DNA of 64,000 nt from Corallococcus caeni (GCF_036245865.1 NZ_BTTW01000003.1:558001-622000); one strand, 5' to 3'. Shown: positions 22,977-32,499, counted from the first letter of the stretch. The notes: generated by a model from the letters alone, not told the origin. A program made the numbers and translations.

Positions 22977-23600
22977 CTACTTGCCGCGACGCTTGCCGCC
23001 GCTGGACGTGTCCTCGGCGGGGGCGGCCGTGGTGGAGACGCGCTTCTCCGCCGCGCCCACGCGCTGGAGCAGCTGCTCGCGGTCATCCGGGTCCAGCGTC
23101 TCGATGGCCTTCTTCAGGGTGGCGAAGTCCAGGCGGGCCACCGTGACGGTGTTGCCCCCCTTGATCTCCTGCACCGTGGGCACGTCCACCAGCTCGCGCA
23201 GGTAGGTCTCGAACTCCACCCTGACGTCCGCGGTCTGCTGGATGCAGGTGTCCTTGGCGTTGACCAGGTTCTGGCTGCCCTCGCGGTAGCTCAGGTCCGG
23301 GTTGCGGGCCATGGCGTCCTCGAAGGTGTGGGTGCGGTCCTTCAGGGACGAGTACAGATTGACGTAGTCGATCAACCGGTCGGACTCCGGCCGGTTCACG
23401 TCCCGCGCCTTGTTGAGGGGCTGGGTGGTGTCGTCACAGGTGAGCTTGGACAGCTCCGTGACCCCGGGCGCGTCCTTCACCGCGACGCTGCGGGTGTCTC
23501 GTTCCAGGCGTTCGTCGGAGGTGATCTCCTTCACGCACCCCGAAGCGGACAGGAGGAGCATGGCTGCTGCAGTGGAAGCGGACAGGCGGCGCACGAACAA
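22977..23600 (-). CDS. Small lipoprotein of unknown function
   Basis: About 207 residues. The N terminus is VRRLSASTAAAMLLLSASGC, a lipoprotein signal with Cys at the cleavage site, so it is probably anchored in the outer membrane or periplasm. The mature part is charged and helical (KKAIETLDPDDREQLLQRV near the end) and finishes in a basic tail, GGKRRGK. I do not recognise the family. The start is placed at a TTG (23600) because AAAGG lies 7 bases upstream; a GTG at 23594 is equally consistent with the signal peptide, and the open frame extends to 23654. It converges with guaB and diverges from guaA. Confidence 0.75.
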   Translation of the reverse strand: MFVRRLSASTAAAMLLLSASGCVKEITSDERLERDTRSVAVKDAPGVTELSKLTCDDTTQPLNKARDVNRPESDRLIDYVNLYSSLKDRTHTFEDAMARNPDLSYREGSQNLVNAKDTCIQQTADVRVEFETYLRELVDVPTVQEIKGGNTVTVARLDFATLKKAIETLDPDDREQLLQRVGAAEKRVSTTAAPAEDTSSGGKRRGK

Positions 23601-23617
23601 TTGACGGCCTTTCAGCG

Positions 23618-23645
23618 TTGATTTCCCGAAGTTTGTAGCGATAAG
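23618..23645 (+). promoter_or_regulatory. Possible guaA promoter
   Basis: TTGATT and GATAAG are separated by 16 bases and lie about 40 bases before the GTG start of guaA, in the divergent spacer with the lipoprotein gene. This is a consensus-like guess read by eye. Confidence 0.25.
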
Positions 23646-23685
23646 GGCCCCCACCCGTCAACGACGCCCCCTGGGAGAATCGCCG

Positions 23686-25239
23686 GTGGACCTGCACTCC
23701 GAGAAGATCCTGATCCTTGATTTCGGGAGCCAGTACACCCAGCTCATCGCCCGCAGGGTGCGCGAGCTGGGCGTCTACTGCGAGATCCACCGCCCGGACC
23801 TCCCCGCCGCCGACATCCGCCAGTTCGCGCCGAAGGGCATCATCCTCTCCGGCGGGCCGGCGTCCGTGGAAGCGCCCGGCTCCCCGCGCTGCGACCCCTA
23901 CGTCTTCGAGGCCGGCGTCCCCGTCCTGGGCATCTGCTACGGCCTCCAGCTCATCTCCAAGCTGCTGGGCGGCCGCATCGACCGGGGAGCCCACCGCGAG
24001 TTCGGCAGCGCGGCGGTGGAGGTCCTCACCGCGCGCGGCCCCTTCGCGGAGTTCCACCCGGGCGACCAGGTGCAGGTGTGGATGAGCCACGGCGACCGGG
24101 TGGACGTGCTGCCGCCCGGCTTCGAGGCCATCGGCCGCAGCGGCAACTCGCCCTTCGCGGCGGCCGCGCACGCGACGAAGCCCTGGTACGGCCTCCAGTT
24201 CCACCCGGAGGTGGTCCACACGCCGCAGGGCAAGGCCATGCTGCGCGCCTTCCTCTTCAACGACTGCAAGGTCACCGGCTCCTGGACGATGAAGGGCTTC
24301 ATCGACGAGGCGGTGGAGACCATCCGCAAGCAGGTGGGTGACGAGGGCCGCGTCATCTGCGGGTTGTCCGGCGGCGTGGACAGCTCCGTGGCGGCGCTGC
24401 TCCTGCACCGGGCCATCGGCCCCCGGCTCCAGTGCATCTTCGTGGACAACGGCGTCCTCAGGCAGGGCGAGCGCGCGCAGGTGGAGGCGCTCTTCGTGGA
24501 CCGCTTCCACGTGCCGCTCAAGACGGTGGACGCGCGCGAGCGCTTCCTGTCGAAGCTGGCCGGCGTGACGGATCCGGAGCAGAAGCGGAAGATCATCGGC
24601 CGGGAGTTCATCGCCGTGTTCGAGGAGGCCTCGCGCGACGTGCAGGACGCGGGCTTCCTGGCGCAGGGCACGCTGTACCCGGACGTCATCGAGTCCGTGT
24701 CCTGGAAGGGCCCCTCCGTCACCATCAAGAGCCACCACAACGTGGGCGGCCTGCCGGAGACGATGAAGCTCAAGCTGGTGGAGCCCCTGCGCGAGCTCTT
24801 CAAGGACGAGGTCCGCGCCCTGGGCCGCGAGCTGGGCCTGCCGGACGAGATGGTCTCCCGTCAGCCCTTCCCGGGCCCGGGCCTGGCCATCCGCGTGCTG
24901 GGCGAGGTGAACGAGAAGCGCCTGGACCTGGTGCGCCGCGCGGACGCCATCGTGCAGGAGGAGGTCCACAAGGCCGGCCTCTACAAGGAAGTGTGGCAGG
25001 CCTTCGCCGTGCTGCTGCCGGTGCAGAGCGTGGGCGTGATGGGCGACGAGCGCACCTACGAGTCCACCTGCGTGCTGCGCGCCGTCACCAGCGTGGACGG
25101 CATGACGGCGGACTGGGCGCGCATCCCGTACCCCATCCTGGAGAAGATCTCCTCGCGCATCACCAACGAGGTGCGCGGCATCAACCGCGTCGTCTACGAC
25201 ATCTCCTCCAAGCCGCCCGCCACCATCGAGTGGGAGTGA
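23686..25239 (+). CDS. guaA: GMP synthase (glutamine-hydrolysing)
   Basis: 517 residues. It aminates XMP to GMP with ATP and glutamine. The N-terminal class I amidotransferase has [15 protein letters not shown], the nucleophile Cys in GICYGLQ, and the His-Glu pair in FHPEV. The ATP pyrophosphatase part has the P-loop SGGVDSSV, and the C-terminal dimerisation domain ends in KPPATIEWE, as in other family members. The start is a GTG at 23686 with GGGAG 8 bases upstream. It converges with a PhyH-family gene only 18 bases away. Confidence 0.97.
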   Translation: MDLHSEKILILDFGSQYTQLIARRVRELGVYCEIHRPDLPAADIRQFAPKGIILSGGPASVEAPGSPRCDPYVFEAGVPVLGICYGLQLISKLLGGRIDRGAHREFGSAAVEVLTARGPFAEFHPGDQVQVWMSHGDRVDVLPPGFEAIGRSGNSPFAAAAHATKPWYGLQFHPEVVHTPQGKAMLRAFLFNDCKVTGSWTMKGFIDEAVETIRKQVGDEGRVICGLSGGVDSSVAALLLHRAIGPRLQCIFVDNGVLRQGERAQVEALFVDRFHVPLKTVDARERFLSKLAGVTDPEQKRKIIGREFIAVFEEASRDVQDAGFLAQGTLYPDVIESVSWKGPSVTIKSHHNVGGLPETMKLKLVEPLRELFKDEVRALGRELGLPDEMVSRQPFPGPGLAIRVLGEVNEKRLDLVRRADAIVQEEVHKAGLYKEVWQAFAVLLPVQSVGVMGDERTYESTCVLRAVTSVDGMTADWARIPYPILEKISSRITNEVRGINRVVYDISSKPPATIEWE

Positions 25240-25257
25240 GCGGGTAGGGCAGGGCGC

Positions 25258-26022
25258 TCAGGTCACCGCGCGCCGGATGGCCTCCTCCACCGGCGACGTG
25301 TCCTCCGGGAGCCGGGCCAGGCTCAACGGCTCCCGGGGCAGGAGCGGCGGCTGCGCCATGAAGCGCGGCCGCGTTCCCCGGTGGGCCTGTGCCGAGTGCA
25401 CGAGGAAGGGGTGGCACAGGTAGACGGTGCCCGCCTCTCCCGTGGCCAGCACCTCCCGCCGGTGGGCGGACTCCGAAAAGCCGTTGGCCGCGAGCTGCCG
25501 GAGCGTCAGGCCCGCCTCGCCCGCCGGGCCCAGGAGCCGGGCGATGTCCTGGTGCGAGCCCACGCGGATGCGGGTGGGCGCGTCGTCCTCGCCCACGTCG
25601 GAGAAGAGGAAGAGCATCAGCAGCGCCCGGCCCTTGGAGGCGACGTTGGCGCGCCAGTCCATGAAGTCCGGCTTGTCGAAGTCGAAGCCCACGTCGATGT
25701 GCCACCCCGTGTCGCCCGGGTCGTCCGGAGACGGGAAGCGCACCGGGAACGTGCCCATGGCCCGGCACGGCAGCCAGCGGCCGGGACCGACGAGTTCGTC
25801 GAACGCCTCGTGCAGCACAGGCGTGTTGGCGGCGTCCACGAAGGGCTTCTGCGTGTACATGCCCAGGCGGATGACGGGCCGGGTCCAGGTGGCGGGCTTG
25901 TCCGGGTCACAGCCCGTGTCCTTCCAGAGGAGGGCCCGGGCCTCGTCCGCGACTTCACGGGGGAAGGCGTGGTCGATCCGGATGAAGCCGTCCCGCATGA
26001 ACTGCTCGGCGCGCGCGTCCAT
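25258..26022 (-). CDS. Phytanoyl-CoA dioxygenase (PhyH) family protein
   Basis: 254 residues, a probable Fe(II)/2-oxoglutarate oxygenase with a double-stranded beta-helix. It has the metal-binding HxD as WHID (H108, D110). A distal His and an Arg that could bind 2-oxoglutarate are found in HSAQAHRGTRPRF, and GTVYLCHPFLVH fits the last beta strand. The ATG at 26022 has AGGAGG 4 bases upstream. The substrate is unknown; members hydroxylate lipids, amino acids or natural products. It lies 41 bases downstream of the DUF2268 lipoprotein gene on the same strand. A tailoring role for the giant synthetase is possible, but guaA, guaB and the Hsp70 gene separate them. Confidence 0.85.
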   Translation of the reverse strand: MDARAEQFMRDGFIRIDHAFPREVADEARALLWKDTGCDPDKPATWTRPVIRLGMYTQKPFVDAANTPVLHEAFDELVGPGRWLPCRAMGTFPVRFPSPDDPGDTGWHIDVGFDFDKPDFMDWRANVASKGRALLMLFLFSDVGEDDAPTRIRVGSHQDIARLLGPAGEAGLTLRQLAANGFSESAHRREVLATGEAGTVYLCHPFLVHSAQAHRGTRPRFMAQPPLLPREPLSLARLPEDTSPVEEAIRRAVT

Positions 26023-26063
26023 GAAACCTCCTGCCCCGGGGGGAGTGCCGGAGCGCCTCGACT

Positions 26064-27056
26064 TCACGGCAGGTAGCCGCTCTCCCTGACGAAGGTCTTC
26101 ACCGCGGCGGTGTCCGCGTAGTCCAGTTCAATCATCCGCCGGAGCGCCGCCTGCTTGTCCGCAGCCTTCGCATGGTAGGCGCGAGCCACCGCGTAGCCCA
26201 CGTAGTAGCCCACGTCCGCCACGCCGAACGCGTTGTCCGCGCCCGCCCAGAGCCAGGGGGCGAAGGTGTCCGTCGCGTCCTGGGCCTCGCGGAACCGCTC
26301 GCGCAGCTCGGCGTCGTGCTGGGGGCCGTAGGTGACGTAGGCCAGCGGGGGCAGCCGGCCGGTGACCTGCTCCGCCACGAAGTCCGCCACGCCCTCGTAG
26401 ACGACCCAGTCCACCAGCACGTCGGCGGGCGGCTTCTGACGGGTGTGCACGGCCTCATGGGCGATGAGCAGGTCCATGCCCTGGTGGGGGCGGCTCTTGA
26501 AGAAGGTGCCCAGTCCGTCGCGCAGCTTCGGCGGCAGCTCCGAGACGTCGACCCCTTCGTCGCCGGTGGCCAGCTCCGCGCCCACCAGCACGCGGCCGTC
26601 CAGCGCGGTGCCGCTCGACTTGAGCGCCCCGACGGCGAAGTAGACCTCCGCGGGTCCCAGGGCCGGGTAGAGCGCGCGGAAGCGCGTCAGTGTGGGTTCG
26701 ACGTGGGATACCGCCTCCCGGGCCCGCGCCGTCAGCGGCCGCACCGAGTCCCAGAACCGGGGGTAGTCCCGGATGGCGTCCACGTAGCCCCGGGCGGTGT
26801 AGTGCCTGGCGCGCATGAAGCTGTGCAGCCCCGGGGTGCCCCGGTCGATGTAGAGCGTCTGGAAGCGGGCGAGCTGTTCGGCCGGGTCCGTCGTGGCCCG
26901 CACGGCGTCATAGGCCTCCCAGAAGTGGTCCACGTCCACCGTGGAGACCACGTCCTGGACGGCCGGCGGGGCCTCCACGGGGCGCTTCGAGGCGCAGGCC
27001 TCCAGGCAGAGGGCGGCGGCGGTCGTCACGACGAGCAGGGCGGGGCGGAGGCGCAT
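26064..27056 (-). CDS. Lipoprotein, predicted zinc protease (DUF2268-like)
   Basis: 330 residues. The signal LLVVTTAAALCLEAC, with lipidated Cys, indicates an envelope lipoprotein. The central HEAVH is an HExxH zinc-protease motif, and a downstream Glu in YEGVADFVAE fits the third ligand of gluzincins. The overall plan (long helical N-terminal half, HExxH in the middle) is that of DUF2268 predicted Zn-dependent proteases. No substrate can be named. The ATG at 27056 is chosen because the signal peptide begins there; the frame is open to 27101. An S46 peptidase gene lies 84 bases upstream on the same strand, so two envelope peptidases may be co-transcribed. Confidence 0.8.
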   Translation of the reverse strand: MRLRPALLVVTTAAALCLEACASKRPVEAPPAVQDVVSTVDVDHFWEAYDAVRATTDPAEQLARFQTLYIDRGTPGLHSFMRARHYTARGYVDAIRDYPRFWDSVRPLTARAREAVSHVEPTLTRFRALYPALGPAEVYFAVGALKSSGTALDGRVLVGAELATGDEGVDVSELPPKLRDGLGTFFKSRPHQGMDLLIAHEAVHTRQKPPADVLVDWVVYEGVADFVAEQVTGRLPPLAYVTYGPQHDAELRERFREAQDATDTFAPWLWAGADNAFGVADVGYYVGYAVARAYHAKAADKQAALRRMIELDYADTAAVKTFVRESGYLP

Positions 27057-27140
27057 GGCGGACCTGGGAGGAGATGAACGAAGAGGCTGCCCGGTTCGCA
27101 CCGGGCAGCCTCTGGGGACTTCAGGACGCGGTGGGGAGGA

Positions 27141-29234
27141 CTACCCCGCCGGGTTCGCCTTCACCGGCGGCACCTTGGTGCTGCCGGGGCGCAGCTCTTC
27201 CAGGACGCGGTTGGCGCCGTAGACCTTCTGGAGCGCCTCGATGATGGCGTCCGAGTGCACGGCCACGGTGCGGTTCACGGACTCGTCGAAGCCGTACTCG
27301 CCGCCCAGCGACTGGATGTTGCCGTCGAACACCAGGCCGACGATCTCCTGGTTCTTGTTCACCACGGGCGAGCCGGAGTTGCCGCCGATGATGTCGTTGG
27401 TGGTGACGAAGTTCATCGGCGTGGTGCCGGTGATGACCTTCTCCGACTTCACCCACGACTTGGGCAGGGCGAACGGGTCCTGGCCCGTGGCGTGCTCGAA
27501 GGTGCCGGCCATCTGGGTGATGGGGGCGACCTTCTCACCGTCCTCCATGTAGCCCTTCACCGAGCCGAACGACACGCGCGGGGAGAACGTCGCGTCCGGG
27601 TACTGGCTGGTGCCGTAGATGTCGAAGCTCGCCTTGGCGACGAGCTCGCTGTTCTTCTTGATGACGGACTCCACGTCGTCCTCGAACTTCTTGCGGATGG
27701 CGCGCGCGTCGGGGTCCACCAGCGCGGCCAGCTGGATCATCGGGTCCTTGGACGCGTCCACGGCCTTCTTGCCGCCGTCGAAGAGCGCCTGGCGCGTCTT
27801 CACGTCCGCCAGCTTGGAGCCCTTCACCACGCGGGTGGCGACCTGCTCCGGGGACTCCTTGCCCAGCACCTTCTTCACGAACGGGTGCTTGGCGCCCAGC
27901 TCCTCACGCAGCTTGGTGAGGCTGAACGTCAGGCGGGCGATCTCCAGCTCCGGGTAGATGGGCGCGGGGCTGAAGAGCTGCGCCTTGAGCGCGGGCTGGT
28001 TGGCGTCGTTGAACTCGCGCAGCCGCTGGCCGTTGTCCTTGGGCAGCTCGTCGCCGGCGCGCACCAGCGTCTTGGCGATGCCGAACAGGGTGGAGGACAG
28101 GCCCTGGCCCTGCTCGATGTAGTTCAGGTCCTTGCGCAGGTTGACGAGCTGCGCCTCCGCCTTGGCGATCTCATCCCACGCCGCGGCGTACTTCTTCTTC
28201 ATCTCCGGGTTCGCGTCGACCTTCTTGCGCAGCTCCTGCTCCGCGGCGACCTTGGAGGCGAAGAACTTCTTGTCGAGCAGCGCCTCGTGGCGGCCCTTGG
28301 ACGCCTTGAGGCCGTTCTCCACGCCGAACAGCAGGTTGCTGGAGATGCGCTTCTGCTCGGGGCCGCGCTTCTGGAACTCGGTGATCATGCCGCGAAGCTC
28401 GGACAGGTACATGAGCGTCTTGGGCATGGACACGTCGCGGATGTACTCCAGCTCCGCGATGGTCAGCGCGCGCGAGGTGCGGCCCGGGTTGCCGGCCACG
28501 AACGTGAGCTCGTTCTCCTTCGCGCCGTGCTCGGACCACTTGAAGTAGTCCGGCGTCTTCACCGGCTGCTTGTCCTGGTAGACGCGCACGAAGGACACGT
28601 CCAGGTCGTAGCGGGGGAACTCGAAGTTGTCCGGGTCACCGCCGAAGAAGGCGATGGCGTGCTCCGGGGCGAACACCAGGCGCACGTCCTGGAAGCGGCG
28701 GTACTTGTAGAGGTTGTACTTGCCGCCCTGGTACAGCGTGACGACGTCACAGCGCACCTTGTCGTCGCCGTTGGCGCAGGCCTTCTCCACCTTGGCCATC
28801 TCCGCCTTCAGCGTGTCCGAGTACTGCTTGCCGGTCATCGACTGGGTGGCCTTGTTGAGCTGATCCGTCACGTCGGTGATCTCGACGAGCTGGTTCACCT
28901 CCATCGCCGGGCACTGCTTCTCCTCGGCCTGCGTCTTCGCGTAGAAGCCGTTGGCCAGGTAGTCCTGCTTCGCGGTGGACAGCTGCTCGATGCAGCCGCG
29001 CGCGCAGTGGTGATTCGTCATCACCAGGCCATCCGGCGACACGAAGCTGGCGGAACAGCCGCCGGCCAGACGCACCGCGCCCAGGCGGAGCTTCTCCAGC
29101 CACTGCTGATCCGGCTGGAAGCCGTACTTCTCCTTCACCTTGGCGGCGGGGAAGTTGTTGTACGTCCACATGCCTTCATCGGCGAGCGCCGGGGCGGCAC
29201 CCACGAGGGCGGCGATGACCATCAATCGCTTCAT
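27141..29234 (-). CDS. S46 family dipeptidyl-peptidase (DPP7-like)
   Basis: 697 residues with a Sec signal (MVIAALVGAAPALA). This is a periplasmic or outer-membrane serine exopeptidase that removes dipeptides from peptide N termini. The catalytic His is in TNHHC, the Asp region in FGGDPDNFEFPRYD, and the Ser in GGNSGSPV. Cys residues flanking TNHHC probably form disulfides. In the family the residue in FD-x-N decides P1 preference: Gly in DPP7 (hydrophobic P1), Arg in DPP11 (acidic P1). Here it is Gly (VFDGN), which suggests DPP7-type specificity. The ATG at 29234 has AAAGGA about 9 bases upstream; the frame is open to 29417 without domain similarity. It may feed the predatory or proteolytic lifestyle of the organism. 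Confidence 0.93.
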   Translation of the reverse strand: MKRLMVIAALVGAAPALADEGMWTYNNFPAAKVKEKYGFQPDQQWLEKLRLGAVRLAGGCSASFVSPDGLVMTNHHCARGCIEQLSTAKQDYLANGFYAKTQAEEKQCPAMEVNQLVEITDVTDQLNKATQSMTGKQYSDTLKAEMAKVEKACANGDDKVRCDVVTLYQGGKYNLYKYRRFQDVRLVFAPEHAIAFFGGDPDNFEFPRYDLDVSFVRVYQDKQPVKTPDYFKWSEHGAKENELTFVAGNPGRTSRALTIAELEYIRDVSMPKTLMYLSELRGMITEFQKRGPEQKRISSNLLFGVENGLKASKGRHEALLDKKFFASKVAAEQELRKKVDANPEMKKKYAAAWDEIAKAEAQLVNLRKDLNYIEQGQGLSSTLFGIAKTLVRAGDELPKDNGQRLREFNDANQPALKAQLFSPAPIYPELEIARLTFSLTKLREELGAKHPFVKKVLGKESPEQVATRVVKGSKLADVKTRQALFDGGKKAVDASKDPMIQLAALVDPDARAIRKKFEDDVESVIKKNSELVAKASFDIYGTSQYPDATFSPRVSFGSVKGYMEDGEKVAPITQMAGTFEHATGQDPFALPKSWVKSEKVITGTTPMNFVTTNDIIGGNSGSPVVNKNQEIVGLVFDGNIQSLGGEYGFDESVNRTVAVHSDAIIEALQKVYGANRVLEELRPGSTKVPPVKANPAG

Positions 29235-29432
29235 GAATGGGATCCTTTCGGGCCGCGGGACGGAGACCCGCGGGGACGGGGCGTTTGTGAGGGATGCCTC
29301 AGCGGCGGTCAAGCTGGGAAAACGCCCACGCCAGAAGCACAACGTCCGAGCGCCCGAACGATTCCCTGGGCCCCCTGGCAGGCAGGCGGATTTCCCACCC
29401 GCCACCTCCCGACGCACCGCGTCCGAGCCGGA

Positions 29433-30227
29433 TCAGGCCGCCCGGGCCCGCGTCCACGCCCCTGGCGTGGTGCCCAGCACGGCCCGGAAGTCCGCGATGA
29501 GGTGGGCCTGATCATAGTAGCCAGCACCCGCGGCGATGGCGCCCCAGTCCGGCCGTGCGCCCTGGCCCTGGCCCTGGACGGAGGAGGCCTGGAGCGCGCG
29601 CTGGAAGCGCACGAGCCGGGCATAGGACTTGGGTCCCATGCCGAGCACGTCGTCGAAGGCGCGGCGCAGGTGCCGCTCGCTCACGCCCAGGGTGCGGGCC
29701 AGGTCCGCGACGCGGGGGATGTCCGTGGCGTCCGTGAGCAGGCGGATGCCGCGCCGCACGAGGTACGCGGCGGCCGGTTCGAAGACGTCGTCGCGGTGGA
29801 GCCGCTCCACGAGCGCGGCCTCCAGGGTGCGCAGTCGGGCGTGGGAGGTGGGGGCCTGGGCCAGTGAGGCCCGGAGCCGGGCCCCGTCCGCCTTGCCCCA
29901 GAGCGTGTCGATGGAGAGGGTCCGGTGGGCCAGCTCCGACATGGGCAGGCCGAAGAAGGGGTAGGCGCCGCCGGGCTTGAACTGGATGCCCAGCGTGTCG
30001 GGCGGCACCTCCGAGGGCGCCTTGCGCACCACCTGCTCCCGGGGCCCCAGGGCGTGCACATCGCAGGCGGTGGGGGTGACGCGGACGACCAGTTCGACGG
30101 TGCCGTCCGGCACGCGGAGGTAGTCCCCCGCCAAGGGGCCTCGCCACAGGACCCGCACGCGCTGGATGAAGCGGGACAGGTCGGCCCGGGGGGCCAGCGC
30201 GGTGTCGGGCGGAGCGGCCATCGCCAT
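29433..30227 (-). CDS. AraC-family transcriptional regulator
   Basis: 264 residues. The C-terminal third holds two helix-turn-helix units typical of AraC/XylS proteins (VADLARTLGVSERHLRRAFD, then YYDQAHLIADFRAVLGTTPG). The N-terminal part (IQRVRVLWRGPLAGDYLRVP, ELVVRVTPTACDVHALGPRE) is a cupin-like sensory domain of the kind found in AraC proteins that sense small molecules. The start is taken at the ATG at 30227; a second in-frame ATG lies at 30221. It is divergent from the metallo-hydrolase gene with a 99-base spacer, so that gene is a likely target. A long open frame continues upstream to 31676 but is only antisense noise. Confidence 0.9.
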   Translation of the reverse strand: MAMAAPPDTALAPRADLSRFIQRVRVLWRGPLAGDYLRVPDGTVELVVRVTPTACDVHALGPREQVVRKAPSEVPPDTLGIQFKPGGAYPFFGLPMSELAHRTLSIDTLWGKADGARLRASLAQAPTSHARLRTLEAALVERLHRDDVFEPAAAYLVRRGIRLLTDATDIPRVADLARTLGVSERHLRRAFDDVLGMGPKSYARLVRFQRALQASSVQGQGQGARPDWGAIAAGAGYYDQAHLIADFRAVLGTTPGAWTRARAA

Positions 30228-30311
30228 GAAGCATGGGGCGGCCGGGCCGGGGCTTTCAAGCGGCGCCAGGGCGCATGGCCGATTCCTCCAATCGGGCACC
30301 GGGGTCGGGTC

Positions 30312-30324
30312 CGTACCTTGCCGG
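30312..30324 (+). promoter_or_regulatory. 13-base element CGTACCTTGCCGG before the MBL gene
   Basis: CGTACCTTGCCGG ends 2 bases before the ATG. The identical 13 bases occur at 45164-45176, 3 bases before another ATG. TACCTT could be a -10 box giving an essentially leaderless mRNA. Confidence 0.4.
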
Positions 30325-30326
30325 GC

Positions 30327-31154
30327 ATGCGAATCCACCACCTCAACTGCGGAACCCTGTGTCCCGCCAGCGCCCGGTTCGTCACGGGCTCGGGCGGACT
30401 GTTCGAGCGGGCCCGGATGGTCTGCCACTGCCTGCTGCTGGAGACGTCGCGCGGGCTCGTCCTCGTGGACACGGGCCTGGGCACCCGGGACGTTCAGGAC
30501 GCGAAGGCCCGGCTGGGCCAGCGCTTCGTGAAAAGGAACGCGCCCAGGCTGGATCCGGCGGAGACGGCGCTGGCCCAGGTGGAGCGCCTGGGCTTCAAGC
30601 GTGAGGACGTCCGGCACATCGTGCCCACGCACCTGGACCTGGACCACGTCGGGGGGCTGGCGGACTTCCCGGACGCCCAGGTCCACGTCTTCGGGGACGA
30701 GCACGCCGCGGCGATGGTGCCGCCGGATGCCCGCGCGAAGTTCGGGTACAAGCCGGTCCAGTGGGCACACGGGCCGAAGTGGAACCGGTACGCCGTGGAA
30801 GGGGAGCGCTGGTTCGGCTTCGAGTCGGTCCGGGTGATTCCGGGCCTGGACGCGGAGGTGGTGCTGGTGCCGCTGACGGGCCACACCGCGGGCCACTGCG
30901 GCGTCGCGGTGAAGGGGCCCGGAGGGTGGATGCTGCACGCGGGGGACGCGTACTTCAGCCACCGCGAGGTGGACCTGGTGGCGCCGCGCAGCCCGTGGGG
31001 CGTGGCGCTGTTCCAGAAGTTGAGGTCGGTGGACAACGCCGCGCGGCTCCAGAACCAGGAGCGGCTGCGCGGCCTGGTGCGTGCGCACGGACACGAGGTG
31101 AAGGTGTTCTCCGCGCACTGCGCGGTGGAGTTCGACCGGGTGCGCGCGGGATGA
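30327..31154 (+). CDS. Metallo-beta-lactamase-fold hydrolase
   Basis: 275 residues. The metal-binding motif reads HLDLDH (within THLDLDHVGG), an HxDxDH variant of HxHxDH. Further ligands are in GHTAGHC, AGDAYF and SAHC. This subgroup includes lactonase-like enzymes, but the substrate cannot be read from sequence. It appears cytosolic, with no signal peptide. There is no clear Shine-Dalgarno sequence before the ATG. It is divergent from the AraC-type regulator, and a secreted amidohydrolase follows 25 bases downstream on the same strand, probably in one transcript. Confidence 0.9.
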   Translation: MRIHHLNCGTLCPASARFVTGSGGLFERARMVCHCLLLETSRGLVLVDTGLGTRDVQDAKARLGQRFVKRNAPRLDPAETALAQVERLGFKREDVRHIVPTHLDLDHVGGLADFPDAQVHVFGDEHAAAMVPPDARAKFGYKPVQWAHGPKWNRYAVEGERWFGFESVRVIPGLDAEVVLVPLTGHTAGHCGVAVKGPGGWMLHAGDAYFSHREVDLVAPRSPWGVALFQKLRSVDNAARLQNQERLRGLVRAHGHEVKVFSAHCAVEFDRVRAG

Positions 31155-31179
31155 AACAAGCCTGTAGCATGGCGGGACC

Positions 31180-32499
31180 TTGCGACGCGCTCTGCTCTTC
31201 GGGTCCCTCCTGTTGTCGTTGTCGTCGTCCGCCGCCGCACCCGCCCGCGTCCAGGTCCTGAAGGCCGCCCGGCTCTTTGATGCGAAGGCGGGCAAGGTCA
31301 TCACCCCGGGGGTGGTGGTGGTGTCGGAGGGAAGGGTGGTGGGCGTGGGACCGAAGGCGCCCGTGCCGGAAGGGGCGAGCGTCGTGGACCTGGGCGACGC
31401 CACGCTGCTGCCGGGCTTCATGGACGCGCACACGCACCTGACCGTGGAGCCCGGCCCGGACTGGCGCAAGGACCTGGTCGACAGCTTCCAGCGCACCATC
31501 CCCGAGCAGACGTTGGACACGCTGCCGTGGGCCCGGGCGACGTTGATGGCGGGCTTCACCACCGTGCGCAACCTGGGCGCGGAGGACTTCATCGACATAG
31601 GCCTGCGCAACGCCATCGCGCGAGGCAATGTGGTGGGGCCGCGCATCCTCGCGGCGACGTCCAGCCTCAGCTCCACGGGCGGGCACTGCGACTACGGCAA
31701 CTCCTTCCGCAAGGGCCTGCTGGCCCACGACGCCAGCCCCGGCGTGGCGGATGGCCCGGACGCGCTGCGCGCCAAGGTGCGCGAGAACGTGAAGTACGGC
31801 GCGGACGTCATCAAGGTGTGCGCCACGGGGGGTGTGATGAGCCTCAACGCGGACCCCGACGCGCCGCAGCTCACCCAGGCGGAGCTGGACGCGGTGGTGG
31901 ATGAAGCCCACGCGCACCGGCGCAAGGTGGCCGCGCACGCGCACGGCGCGGAAGGGGCGAAGCGAGCCATCCGCGCGGGCGTGGACTCCATCGAGCACGG
32001 CACGCTGATGGACGACGAGGGCGTGGCGTTGATGAAGCAGAAGGGCACCTGGTACGTGCCCACCGCCCTGGCCTTCTTCGGGGTGAAGGAGCTGGCGGAC
32101 CAGGGCAAGCTGCCCCCGGACACCGTCGCCAAGCTGCGCGCCGTGGACAAGCGGCGGGAGCACGTGCTGCGCAAGGCGATCTCCCTGGGTGTGCGCATCG
32201 CCTTCGGCACGGACGCGGGAGTGTTCGAGCACGGCCGTAATGCGCAGGAGTTCGCGCTGCTGGTGGAGGCAGGCCTGTCGCCGGCGGAGGCCCTGCGCAC
32301 CGCCACGGTGAACGCGGCGGAGCTGCTGGGCGTGGCGGACAAGCTGGGGACGCTGGAGCCCGGGAAGCTGGCGGACGTCGTCGCCGTGCCGGGCGATCCG
32401 CTGAAGGACATCCGCGTCACGCAGAAGGTCTTCTTCGTGATGAAGGAGGGCGTCATCCAGCGCGACGACACGGCGGCATGTTCGCGCGCCGCGCCGTGA
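31180..32499 (+). CDS. Secreted metal-dependent amidohydrolase
   Basis: 439 residues starting at a TTG (31180) with a Sec signal (LLFGSLLLSLSSSAAAP). The amidohydrolase fold is clear: HTH in DAHTHL, the carboxylated-Lys region IKVCATGG, His in AAHAHG and IEHG, and the final Asp in GTDAG. The order and spacing resemble the Xaa-Pro dipeptidase/carboxypeptidase-like (imidazolonepropionase-related) group that cleaves C-terminal residues from dipeptides, though ring-opening of cyclic amides is also possible. The signal peptide points to a periplasmic or secreted enzyme. TAGCAT lies 9 bases before the start and could be a -10 box. It converges with the acyl-CoA-dehydrogenase-like gene of the second cluster. 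Confidence 0.9.
   Translation: MRRALLFGSLLLSLSSSAAAPARVQVLKAARLFDAKAGKVITPGVVVVSEGRVVGVGPKAPVPEGASVVDLGDATLLPGFMDAHTHLTVEPGPDWRKDLVDSFQRTIPEQTLDTLPWARATLMAGFTTVRNLGAEDFIDIGLRNAIARGNVVGPRILAATSSLSSTGGHCDYGNSFRKGLLAHDASPGVADGPDALRAKVRENVKYGADVIKVCATGGVMSLNADPDAPQLTQAELDAVVDEAHAHRRKVAAHAHGAEGAKRAIRAGVDSIEHGTLMDDEGVALMKQKGTWYVPTALAFFGVKELADQGKLPPDTVAKLRAVDKRREHVLRKAISLGVRIAFGTDAGVFEHGRNAQEFALLVEAGLSPAEALRTATVNAAELLGVADKLGTLEPGKLADVVAVPGDPLKDIRVTQKVFFVMKEGVIQRDDTAACSRAAP

Noticed and set aside
30228-31676. Upstream extension of the AraC-type gene over the MBL gene
   Set aside because: Antisense frame without domain content; the AraC N terminus fits the ATG at 30227.
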